Both the position numbers and the translations under genes were made by a program. A stretch of 64,000 nt of DNA from Tenacibaculum gallaicum (GTDB lineage: Bacteria > Bacteroidota > Bacteroidia > Flavobacteriales > Flavobacteriaceae). Location of the stretch: positions 536,241 through 600,240 of the forward strand of contig NZ_QUNS01000001.1 of the NCBI RefSeq assembly GCF_003387615.1. Reading direction: 5' to 3'. Position 1 is the stretch's first letter; each line of letters opens with the position of its first letter. Positions 8,251 to 15,761 of this stretch are shown piece after piece. The notes below the pieces were generated by a model, which saw only the letters and a program-made list of their open reading frames with translations, was not told the origin of the DNA and did no database searches.

Positions 8251-11200
8251 ATGAAACAAAAAATTATTTTGTTACCCTTCTTCTTTTTGTTGTTTTTCTG
8301 TGTTGAAGCTATACTGGCTCAAGACTGTAAGGTTACAAGTGAAAATCAAAAGGTATTTTTAAAATACCCTGAATCAAAAAAAGAATTTGACAAATTTAAT
8401 AACTACACAAAAAATGTAGTTAGAAAAAAACAAACTTCGCTTTTAAATAGAGCAGAAGAGACCTATACCATTCCAGTGGTTGTGCATGTTTATGGTTCAG
8501 TTCAACATGGACAAACCGTAACTTATGAAAAAATAGAAGTTGCGTTAGATAAACTGAACGAGGATTTCAACGGGCTTAATGATGACTTCAATACTGTTGA
8601 TCCCATTTTTTCAGGAAGACGAGGTACTCTTAGTATTCGATTTGCTTTGGCAAAAATAGACCCTAATGGAGGTAGTACCAATGGTGTTGTATTTCATCCA
8701 GAAAAAGCTGGATATGGAAATGGTTCAGGTTATGATGCCCAAATAGCAGCCGATGCTTGGGATAACTATAAGTATATGAATGTATACATTATGGGAGATT
8801 TGTATGCTGATGGAAGTGCGACAAACTCTGGAGTTGCATGGTACCCTAATACAGCGATGTCTGATAATAATACCGCTAGAGTGGTTTATAATGGGCGTTA
8901 TATTCATGGTAATACAAATAAAGAATTTGCTTCGGTATTAACACATGAATTTGGTCATTGGTTAAACCTTATACACACGTTTGAAGGTGGATGTAACGAC
9001 CCAAATGGAGACTATGTAGACGACACACCAAAAGAAGATTCTAATTCTGGAGATGATGGCTGTACCGTTGGTGCTAGTGATTGTGGTAATTTAATTAATT
9101 ATGAAAATTATATGGGCTATGACGCCGCTGCTGGCTGTGGAAAAATGTTTACTCAAGGACAAATAGATAGAATGCTCACGGCATTACAACATCCAGCACG
9201 TAAACCTTTATGGCAACCAGCTAACTTAACATCTACAGGGGTAGATTTAACAGGAGCGTCTTTAGTCGTAGATAGTCCAATAGTGGAAGAAGCATTATCA
9301 AACAATGGAGCGATAGTTAATGAAGCTAAAAATGTTACGCTTCAAGGAGGTGCTTTTACCGTTAGTTCTGGAAGTTTATTTGAAGGAACACATTTTGATA
9401 CAAGTCTACCTCAAGGGGTATCAGCACAAATTACGGTAGTAGATAATCAAAAGTTAAATGTAAAATTTACAGGTCAAGTATTAAATCATGCTAAAGCTGA
9501 TAATTCAACAGGTACAATTACCTTTAAAAATGCAGCAATTTCAGGAGGAACGCCCTCTTTAAATTCTGATAAAGTAACGTTTAATTTCTCTTTTTATGAT
9601 CCTTATAAAGTGGTGTATTTTGATAATCAAGATTACACAGCTAACTCAGGAAATACATGGACATTTTTTACAATAGATGGTGCTAGTAATAATAGATTTG
9701 GAACGTTTTATGAAAATAATTCATTGATATTAGAGACGTATAAAAAAGCATTAGTATGTCAATCAGGAACTAGAAATGTAAAACCAGTTGACCTAAATAC
9801 AGTAATTGATGAGCAAAGTTCTTGGGTAGACGGAGGAGGATATCCTGATTTGCATGTAATTAGAAATGCTAGTTACACTTCCTGGGATGGTAAAACCGCT
9901 TACATAGGTTTTCAATTAGAGTTATACCCTGGAAAAACTAATTATGGTTGGTTCAGAGTTAGTGTTAACAACAATGGTACTTCGTATAGTTTATTAGATT
10001 ATGCATATAGTACAGAGCCTTATGGAGCCATTAAGGCAGGAAGCAAAGTTTGGGATGGAGGATCAACTTGTAATGATGGCATTCAAAATGGAGACGAAAC
10101 AGGAGTTGATTGTGGTGGTTCATGTGAGCCTTGTGTAATAACCTATTGTGATTCTAACGGTAAAAGTGTTAATGATGAATTTATTAGCAACGTGCAGTTA
10201 AATACGATTAATAATAGTTCTTCTGGTTCAAATGGAGGATATGCAGATTATACATCTACAGTGTCAACTAGTTTATCAAAAGGAGGTGACTATTCAATAA
10301 CCATAACACCAAGTTGGAGTAGTACTATTTATTCTGAAGGATATAGTGTTTGGATCGATTATAATCAAGATGGAGATTTTACAGATTCAGGAGAGCAAGT
10401 TTGGAGCAAAACTGCTTCTAAAGACACTTCGGTAACAGGAGAGTTTACCGTGCCTAATTCAGTAATTTCTGGAGAGACTAGAATGAGAGTGTCTATGAAA
10501 TACAATGGAATTGCCACAGCTTGCGAATCGTTTAGTTATGGTGAGGTGGAAGACTATAAAATCGTTATAGGAAGTGGAGTAGTTACGTGTAACGATGATA
10601 TTCAGAATGGAGACGAAACAGGAGTTGACTGTGGAGGTTCTTGTGAATCGTGTAACACAAATGATGATATAGTATATGTTGATATAGATGATTTAACGGT
10701 CACACCAAATGATGTTTGGAAAGTTTTTAAAATTGAAACAGGCGATAATACAGATTATGGAGCTTGGTATACTAGTAATTCAGTACGATTAGAAACCTAT
10801 AATAAAGATATTGTTTGCGAAAGTACGACTAGTAATATATCCTATTTAGCAGAAGGTGTTTCTGTTGGAGTTCCAAGTAATTTTGTAGCAAACTCATATC
10901 CTTATACGGTTAGTTCTTCTGATTATACATCGTGGAATGGGAAGACTGGCTTTATTGGGTTTACTTTTAAAATAAATGGAAATCCGCACTATGGATGGTT
11001 CCATATTTCGGTTGCAAGTGATGGGCAATCTTATACGTTGACAGATTACGCTTACAATAAAACGGCAAATGCGGCAATTACAACAGTAACAAGAAGCGGA
11101 GTTGTAGGGGCTAACCATGAAAAGTTAAATGATAGTGGAATTATTTCTGCAACACCCAATCCATTTATATCACAAACTAAAATTGATGTTTCTAGTCTTT

Positions 11201-11385
11201 CTAAAGATGGAGCCATACGATTAGATGTATATGATTTACTGGGAAGGCATATACACAGTAAAGACATTCAATCACCATCTACATTTATACTAATTGATGA
11301 TAGTGTAATTAAAAGAGAAGGAATGTATTTATTAAAAATCCAATCAGGAAAACAAATAAAAACTCTTAGTATTCTTAAAAAATAA
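8251..11385 (+). CDS. Secreted M43 (pappalysin-type) zinc metalloprotease with type IX sorting domain
   Basis: A 1044-residue extracellular protease. Order: Sec signal peptide (about 1-23), propeptide, M43 catalytic domain with HEFGHWLNLIH at 232-242 (three zinc His plus catalytic Glu), a Met-turn region (NYENYMGYD), and then a mosaic C-terminal half. That half contains a beta-rich domain (about 455-600), a 22-residue Cys linker (CNDGIQNGDETGVDCGG... from residue 607), a GEVED-type domain (ends SYGEVEDYKIVI), a second copy of the Cys linker (from residue 780), a second copy of the first beta-rich domain (about 805-955), and a type A sorting tail (ATPNPF ... VYDLLGRHIHS ... GMYLLKIQSGK). The tail indicates export by the type IX system, whose SprA pore is also encoded in this window. 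Gly in the usual HExxHxxGxxH motif is Asn, as in several flavobacterial members. Substrate unknown. Confidence 0.93.
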   Translation: MKQKIILLPFFFLLFFCVEAILAQDCKVTSENQKVFLKYPESKKEFDKFNNYTKNVVRKKQTSLLNRAEETYTIPVVVHVYGSVQHGQTVTYEKIEVALDKLNEDFNGLNDDFNTVDPIFSGRRGTLSIRFALAKIDPNGGSTNGVVFHPEKAGYGNGSGYDAQIAADAWDNYKYMNVYIMGDLYADGSATNSGVAWYPNTAMSDNNTARVVYNGRYIHGNTNKEFASVLTHEFGHWLNLIHTFEGGCNDPNGDYVDDTPKEDSNSGDDGCTVGASDCGNLINYENYMGYDAAAGCGKMFTQGQIDRMLTALQHPARKPLWQPANLTSTGVDLTGASLVVDSPIVEEALSNNGAIVNEAKNVTLQGGAFTVSSGSLFEGTHFDTSLPQGVSAQITVVDNQKLNVKFTGQVLNHAKADNSTGTITFKNAAISGGTPSLNSDKVTFNFSFYDPYKVVYFDNQDYTANSGNTWTFFTIDGASNNRFGTFYENNSLILETYKKALVCQSGTRNVKPVDLNTVIDEQSSWVDGGGYPDLHVIRNASYTSWDGKTAYIGFQLELYPGKTNYGWFRVSVNNNGTSYSLLDYAYSTEPYGAIKAGSKVWDGGSTCNDGIQNGDETGVDCGGSCEPCVITYCDSNGKSVNDEFISNVQLNTINNSSSGSNGGYADYTSTVSTSLSKGGDYSITITPSWSSTIYSEGYSVWIDYNQDGDFTDSGEQVWSKTASKDTSVTGEFTVPNSVISGETRMRVSMKYNGIATACESFSYGEVEDYKIVIGSGVVTCNDDIQNGDETGVDCGGSCESCNTNDDIVYVDIDDLTVTPNDVWKVFKIETGDNTDYGAWYTSNSVRLETYNKDIVCESTTSNISYLAEGVSVGVPSNFVANSYPYTVSSSDYTSWNGKTGFIGFTFKINGNPHYGWFHISVASDGQSYTLTDYAYNKTANAAITTVTRSGVVGANHEKLNDSGIISATPNPFISQTKIDVSSLSKDGAIRLDVYDLLGRHIHSKDIQSPSTFILIDDSVIKREGMYLLKIQSGKQIKTLSILKK

Positions 11386-11408
11386 GAAAAGAGTTTTGTT
11401 AGGGGAGT

Positions 11409-11441
11409 AAAAACTGTTTGAAATATTTTCAAGCAGTTTTT
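11409..11441. terminator. Bidirectional terminator between protease and CYTH genes
   Basis: AAAAACTGTTTGAAA (11409-11423) pairs with TTTCAAGCAGTTTTT (11427-11441) at 14 of 15 positions, with loop TAT. The right arm abuts the stop codon of the convergent CYTH gene. Confidence 0.85.
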
Positions 11442-11912
11442 TTACCATTTATTATAAGGGAACTTGCTTAAGTTAGAATTGTAGTATTTGGAAATTCCAG
11501 TAACTTCCTCACCTAGCCACTCAGGTTTTGTAAAGTGTTCGTTTTCGTTTTCTAGTTCTACTTCGGCAACTAATAAACCGTTGTTTTCTCCCAAAAAATC
11601 ATCTACTTCAAAAGTATGACTGTCTACTTTTACTAAATAACGGTACTTTTCAATAATTCCTTTTTCACATAAATTAAAAAGAGCATCAGCTTCCTTTTTG
11701 TCAATTTCTTTTTCCCATTCAAAACGAGTAGTTCCGTTAGTGTTAGAAGCTCCTTTGATAGTTAAAAAACCTGTGTTGTCTTTAATTCGAACTCGTACTA
11801 CGCGCTCTTTATCTGAATTTAAAAAACCTTGCTTTATGTAGTTTTTTTGAAAAGCTTTTTTCTTAAAACCTGTGGATTTAACTAAAAACTTTCGCTCTAT
11901 TTCTATAGTCAT
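11442..11912 (-). CDS. CYTH domain protein (class IV adenylate cyclase/triphosphatase-like)
   Basis: CYTH proteins form a beta tunnel that hydrolyses or cyclises triphosphate substrates with divalent metal; most small bacterial ones behave as inorganic triphosphatases. The 156-residue product starts with the signature ExExK motif (MTIEIERKFLV, residues 4, 6 and 8). It continues with basic tunnel residues (KERVVRVRIKDNTGFLTIKG), RFEWEKEI, YLVKVDSHTFEVDDFLGENNGL and AEVELENENE. I chose the ATG at 11912 over one at 11927, because a -7 box at 11925-11932 would lie over the latter. It is divergent from recO. Whether it makes cAMP or is a triphosphatase cannot be told from sequence. Confidence 0.88.
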   Translation of the reverse strand: MTIEIERKFLVKSTGFKKKAFQKNYIKQGFLNSDKERVVRVRIKDNTGFLTIKGASNTNGTTRFEWEKEIDKKEADALFNLCEKGIIEKYRYLVKVDSHTFEVDDFLGENNGLLVAEVELENENEHFTKPEWLGEEVTGISKYYNSNLSKFPYNKW

Positions 11913-11924
11913 ACAAAACGGAAT

Positions 11925-11932
11925 CAAATTTA
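11925..11932 (-). promoter_or_regulatory. Candidate -7 box for the CYTH gene
   Basis: The minus strand reads TAAATTTG, matching TAnnTTTG, 13 bases upstream of the chosen ATG at 11912. If used, it would give a very short leader. Confidence 0.35.
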
Positions 11933-11965
11933 TACGAATGTACCATTTTTGTTGATATTATTGAA

Positions 11966-11973
11966 TATCTTTG
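11966..11973 (+). promoter_or_regulatory. Candidate -7 box for recO
   Basis: TATCTTTG, an exact consensus -7 box, lies 31 bases before the recO ATG. The same octamer precedes moaE, the GT2 gene at 52041, tyrS and the gene at 57870. Confidence 0.5.
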
Positions 11974-12004
11974 GTTAATGATTTTAACAGTTAAACATAA
12001 TTAA

Positions 12005-12727
12005 ATGGCTGTAATTACTACAAAAGCCATTGTTTTAAGCTCTCTTAAATATGGCGATACCAGTTTAATTGTAAAATGTTTTACTTTACAAGAAGGAGTA
12101 AAATCGTACATGATAAAAGGAGTGTTAAAATCAAAAAAAGGAAAATTAAAGCCAGCACATTTTCAGCCACTAACACAACTAAATCTTACCGCAAACCACA
12201 GCAATAAAAGCTCATTGCATTCTATTAAAGAAGTACAAGTAATTCACCCGTATGAAACTATTCATACTTCCGTAGTTAAACAAACCATTGTGCTTTTTTT
12301 ATCAGAAGTGTTATCGTATATCCTTCAAGAGGAAGAAGAAAACAATTCTTTATATAGTTATATTGAAACCTCTTTAATTTGGTTAGATACACATGGTGAA
12401 GTAGCAAACTTTCATATATTGTTTTTATTGAATTTATCTAGGTATCTTGGCTTTTATCCAGATACGACCAATATTGATAGATTAGCCTTTAATTTATTAG
12501 AAGGAAGGTTTACTAATACTGAATATGAAAAGTTAACGCTTTCAGGCAAAGAGATAATGTTATTTAAAAGCCTGTTAGGCATAAATTTTGATGCAATTAA
12601 TTCAATTTCTTATTCGAAAAAAGAAAGACAAATTATTCTCCGAATTATAGTTCAATATTATGAATTACATTTGGAGGGATTTAGAGAACCCAAATCATTA
12701 GATGTTTTAGAAACCGTATTTAATTAA
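12005..12727 (+). CDS. recO: DNA repair protein RecO
   Basis: RecO works with RecR to load RecA on SSB-coated single-stranded DNA during recombinational repair. The 240-residue product begins with the conserved OB-fold entry (AVITTKAIVLSSLKYGDTSLIVKCFT) and YMIKGVLKSKKGKLKPAHFQPLTQL, and continues as an all-helical C-terminal domain. I see no zinc-finger cysteines, as in other flavobacterial RecO proteins. It is followed one base later by a TonB-dependent receptor, so the two genes are probably cotranscribed, although they have no obvious functional link. Confidence 0.92.
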   Translation: MAVITTKAIVLSSLKYGDTSLIVKCFTLQEGVKSYMIKGVLKSKKGKLKPAHFQPLTQLNLTANHSNKSSLHSIKEVQVIHPYETIHTSVVKQTIVLFLSEVLSYILQEEEENNSLYSYIETSLIWLDTHGEVANFHILFLLNLSRYLGFYPDTTNIDRLAFNLLEGRFTNTEYEKLTLSGKEIMLFKSLLGINFDAINSISYSKKERQIILRIIVQYYELHLEGFREPKSLDVLETVFN

Positions 12728-12728
12728 T

Positions 12729-15194
12729 ATGAAGCAAAGAATTACTGTATTTTTTTTATTATTTATTACCACAATTTTTTCTCAAACTATTACTGTTATT
12801 GATGCTGAAACAGGTAAGCCTGTAGAGGCTGTTGCAGTGTTTAATAAAAGTAAAGTAACATCGGCAGTAAGTGATGAGTTTGGGAAAGTAGATGTTTCTA
12901 ATTTTAAAAAAAATGAGTTGCTTACGTTTGCACACGTGTCGTATGCAGAATACCAAGAAAAAAAATCAGCAATAAAAAAGAATAACTACCACGTTTATTT
13001 ATCAAAAAACTCTGAGCAGTTAGATGAGGTAGTTGTTTCAGTTTTTAAAAATAGAGAAAAAACCAATCGAATTGCAGAGCAAATAGCAGTGGTGTCTTCA
13101 AAAGAAATTGAGAAACTATCTCCACAAACTTCAGCAGATTTATTAGCAAGTGTACCAGGGATTAAAGTTCAGAAATCACAGTTTGGAGGAGGAAGTCCTG
13201 TTTTGCGTGGAATGGAAAGTAACCGAGTGCTTTTGGTGGTTGATGGTGTTCGTATGAATAATGCTATTTATAGAAAAGGACACTTACAAAACTCAATTAC
13301 AGTAGCTCCAAATTTATTAGATAGAACAGAAGTCGTTTTTGGTCCGTCATCAGTAATTTACGGTTCTGATGCATTAGGTGGAGTAATTCACTATTATACC
13401 AAAACTCCGAAGTTATCAGAAAAAGGAAGTGAAATTAAAGGAAATACATTTTTACGATATAGTTCAGCAAATAATGAAATAACAAATGTAGTTTCTGCCG
13501 AACTGAGGTTTAAAAAATGGGCATCTTTTACAAGTGTAGCTCATAGTAATTTTGGAGATTTAAAAATGGGAGAAAATCGTTCTCACGGTTTTGATGATTG
13601 GGGAAAAGTTCCTTTTTACTCTAACAACACGAATACTTTTTACAATGATACACCAGTAGCCAATTTTAATGAGAATTTACAAAGAAATACAGGCTACAGT
13701 CAAACAGACGTGCTACAAAAATTTTATATTCCTTTTTCAAAAAACACTGATTTTAAACTAAACTTACAGTATTCAACCTCTTCAAGCATCCCGCGTTTTG
13801 ACAAGTTAACTGAGTTGAAAAGTGGAAACTTAAAGTTTGCTGAATGGTATTACGGTCCACAAGAACGTTTGTTAATATCTCCGCAGTTAATTATCAATCC
13901 TAAGAAAAAATGGATGGATAATGGTACAATAACTTTAGCGTATCAAAACATAAAAGAAAGTCGTATACAACGAAAGTATGGAAGTTTAGATAGGTCTTAC
14001 AGAAATGAAAGTGTAGATGTTTTTAGTTTGAATGGAGATTTTACAATACCCTTAGCTAAAAGAAGGAATTTAGGGTATGGAGTAGAAGTTACTTACAATG
14101 ATGTAGCATCAAATTCTTATGGAAAAACATTGCGTGTTAATGGTAATAAAATTATTGGTTTTGATGATGATTTTACCGTGCAATCTCGATATCCTGATGG
14201 AGGAAGCAGTTATTTAAGTTCAGCTTTTTATGTAGATTATCGTCAAGATATTAATGATAAATCAACATTAAACACAGGAATTAGAGGTACCAATACTGTG
14301 TTGAAAGCAAAATGGCTTGATGAAACGTTTATAGATATTCCTCAAAATGATATAAAACTAGATAATCAATCGCTAACAGCAACTATAGGGTACGTATATA
14401 AACCAAATAAAACTTGGCAATTAAATACGGTGTTATCTTCTGGTTTTAGATCACCAAATATTGACGACGTAGGAAAAATAAGAGAGAAAAATGGAAAAGT
14501 AACAATACCCAATATAAAATTAAAACCAGAACATGCATATAATGCTGAAATCGGAGTTCAAAAATACTTTAATAATAGAAAGTTTAGAGTTGGAGCTAAC
14601 GTGTATTATACTTTGTTGAATAATTATATTTATAGAGAGAGTTTTGAGTTGAATGGAAGCTCAACTATTGAGTATGATGGAGAAGAAGGAACTATGGTAG
14701 CAAATGTAAATAAAGGAACAGCTTATGTTACGGGTGCTACGGTGAGTTACCAAGGGAAGCTACATAAGAACTGGAATACTTCTGGATTTATTACCTATAC
14801 ACATGGCGAAGCTTATGACACAAACGAACCATTATCATCTATTCCGCCATTATTTGGTCGTTTTGATTTAAGCTACGTTAATAATAAACTTGAAGGAGGA
14901 GCTAATCTAGTTTTTAATGCTAAAAAAGATATTTCAGATTATAACATAACTGAAGGGATTGATAACCATGAACAGACGCCAATTGTGAATCCTAATGCAA
15001 CTGAAGATGTTAACAAATATTATGGAACTCCTAGTTGGATGACTGTTGGATTGTATGGGAAGTATCAGTTCACAAAAAACATCGCTTTGCAAGCACAATT
15101 GTCTAATTTATTTGATGAGCATTATAAAGAATTTGCGTCGGGAGTTTCAGCTGCAGGACGTAATATTTCAGTATCTTTGCTAACCAATTTTTAA
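12729..15194 (+). CDS. TonB-dependent outer membrane receptor
   Basis: An 821-residue receptor with a signal peptide (about 1-18), a carboxypeptidase-regulatory-like domain (about 20-95), a TonB-box-like DEVVVS (about 98-103), a plug domain (VPGIKVQKS, SPVLRGMESNRVLLVVDGVR, FGPSSVIYGSDALGGVIH), and a 22-strand-type barrel ending in Phe. RGMESNRVLLVVDGVRMNNA, FRSPNIDD and LKPEHAYNAEIGV resemble the heme/hemoglobin/transferrin-receptor subfamily, so heme or iron uptake is plausible. No HmuY-like partner is next to it, and a metal-chelate or cobalamin substrate cannot be excluded. It starts one base after recO and is followed 11 bases later by a DUF3817 gene. Confidence 0.9.
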   Translation: MKQRITVFFLLFITTIFSQTITVIDAETGKPVEAVAVFNKSKVTSAVSDEFGKVDVSNFKKNELLTFAHVSYAEYQEKKSAIKKNNYHVYLSKNSEQLDEVVVSVFKNREKTNRIAEQIAVVSSKEIEKLSPQTSADLLASVPGIKVQKSQFGGGSPVLRGMESNRVLLVVDGVRMNNAIYRKGHLQNSITVAPNLLDRTEVVFGPSSVIYGSDALGGVIHYYTKTPKLSEKGSEIKGNTFLRYSSANNEITNVVSAELRFKKWASFTSVAHSNFGDLKMGENRSHGFDDWGKVPFYSNNTNTFYNDTPVANFNENLQRNTGYSQTDVLQKFYIPFSKNTDFKLNLQYSTSSSIPRFDKLTELKSGNLKFAEWYYGPQERLLISPQLIINPKKKWMDNGTITLAYQNIKESRIQRKYGSLDRSYRNESVDVFSLNGDFTIPLAKRRNLGYGVEVTYNDVASNSYGKTLRVNGNKIIGFDDDFTVQSRYPDGGSSYLSSAFYVDYRQDINDKSTLNTGIRGTNTVLKAKWLDETFIDIPQNDIKLDNQSLTATIGYVYKPNKTWQLNTVLSSGFRSPNIDDVGKIREKNGKVTIPNIKLKPEHAYNAEIGVQKYFNNRKFRVGANVYYTLLNNYIYRESFELNGSSTIEYDGEEGTMVANVNKGTAYVTGATVSYQGKLHKNWNTSGFITYTHGEAYDTNEPLSSIPPLFGRFDLSYVNNKLEGGANLVFNAKKDISDYNITEGIDNHEQTPIVNPNATEDVNKYYGTPSWMTVGLYGKYQFTKNIALQAQLSNLFDEHYKEFASGVSAAGRNISVSLLTNF

Positions 15195-15205
15195 GTAAAA
15201 TACAA

Positions 15206-15487
15206 ATGATTAATTTTTTCAAGTTAGTAAGTTTATTAGAAGGGATATCTTACATTTTATTACTTTTTATTGCTGTGCCAATTAAATACTTACAAGGAAA
15301 TCCAGAGTATGTTAAAATGCTTGGTATGCCTCACGGATTATTATTTGTTGGCTATATCGTATTGGCTATTATGTTAAAGTACGAGCTAAATTGGAATGGT
15401 AAAACTTTCGGAATTGTTTGTTTACTTTCTATTTTACCTTTCGGAACATTTTTCGTTGGTAAATACTTAAAAAAGGCAGAAGCTTAA
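15206..15487 (+). CDS. DUF3817 membrane protein
   Basis: A 93-residue protein with three predicted membrane segments. It shows the DUF3817 pattern: FKLVSLLEGISYILLLF at the start, PIKYLQGNPEYVKMLGMPHGLLFVGY in the middle, and LLSILPFGTFFVGKYLKK at the end. Related domains occur in several bacterial phyla; no biochemical role is established. It lies 11 bases behind the TonB-dependent receptor and is probably in the same transcript. Confidence 0.85.
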   Translation: MINFFKLVSLLEGISYILLLFIAVPIKYLQGNPEYVKMLGMPHGLLFVGYIVLAIMLKYELNWNGKTFGIVCLLSILPFGTFFVGKYLKKAEA

Positions 15488-15509
15488 TATTTTACTTTAT
15501 TGAGAAAAA

Positions 15510-15752
15510 TTACCCTCCGCTAACAGGAGGAATAATTGCGATTACATCATTTTCTTTTATGAGTATATCGTCTGTAGCGTAACTTTCGTTAATAGCTACA
15601 GCATACGAACTCATTTTTTGTAACTCAGGAAATTCTTCTACAAGAAACTCTTTAAAGCTAGCAACAGTACTTTTGTTAGGAAGTTCAATTTCTAATGTAG
15701 AACTATCAACTAAGTCTGTGGCCATACCGAAAAATAGAATGCTTATTTTCAT
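15510..15752 (-). CDS. moaD: Molybdopterin synthase sulfur carrier subunit MoaD
   Basis: An 80-residue ubiquitin-like protein (MoaD/ThiS family) ending in PPVSGG. The C-terminal Gly-Gly is thiocarboxylated after activation by a MoeB-type enzyme and donates sulfur to molybdopterin through MoaE. The start KISILFFGMATDLV and the IAIIPPVSGG end are typical of MoaD rather than ThiS. Its partner moaE is at 1768-2190. moaD is followed on the same strand, after nine bases, by... its upstream neighbour is the DUF5686 gene, whose 3' end lies nine bases before the moaD start, so the two may be cotranscribed. Confidence 0.87.
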   Translation of the reverse strand: MKISILFFGMATDLVDSSTLEIELPNKSTVASFKEFLVEEFPELQKMSSYAVAINESYATDDILIKENDVIAIIPPVSGG

Positions 15753-15761
15753 ATAACAAAT

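Noticed and set aside
12729..15194. SusC/SusD polysaccharide utilisation locus
   Set aside because: The receptor resembles the heme/siderophore group, has no SusD partner and no nearby glycosidases.
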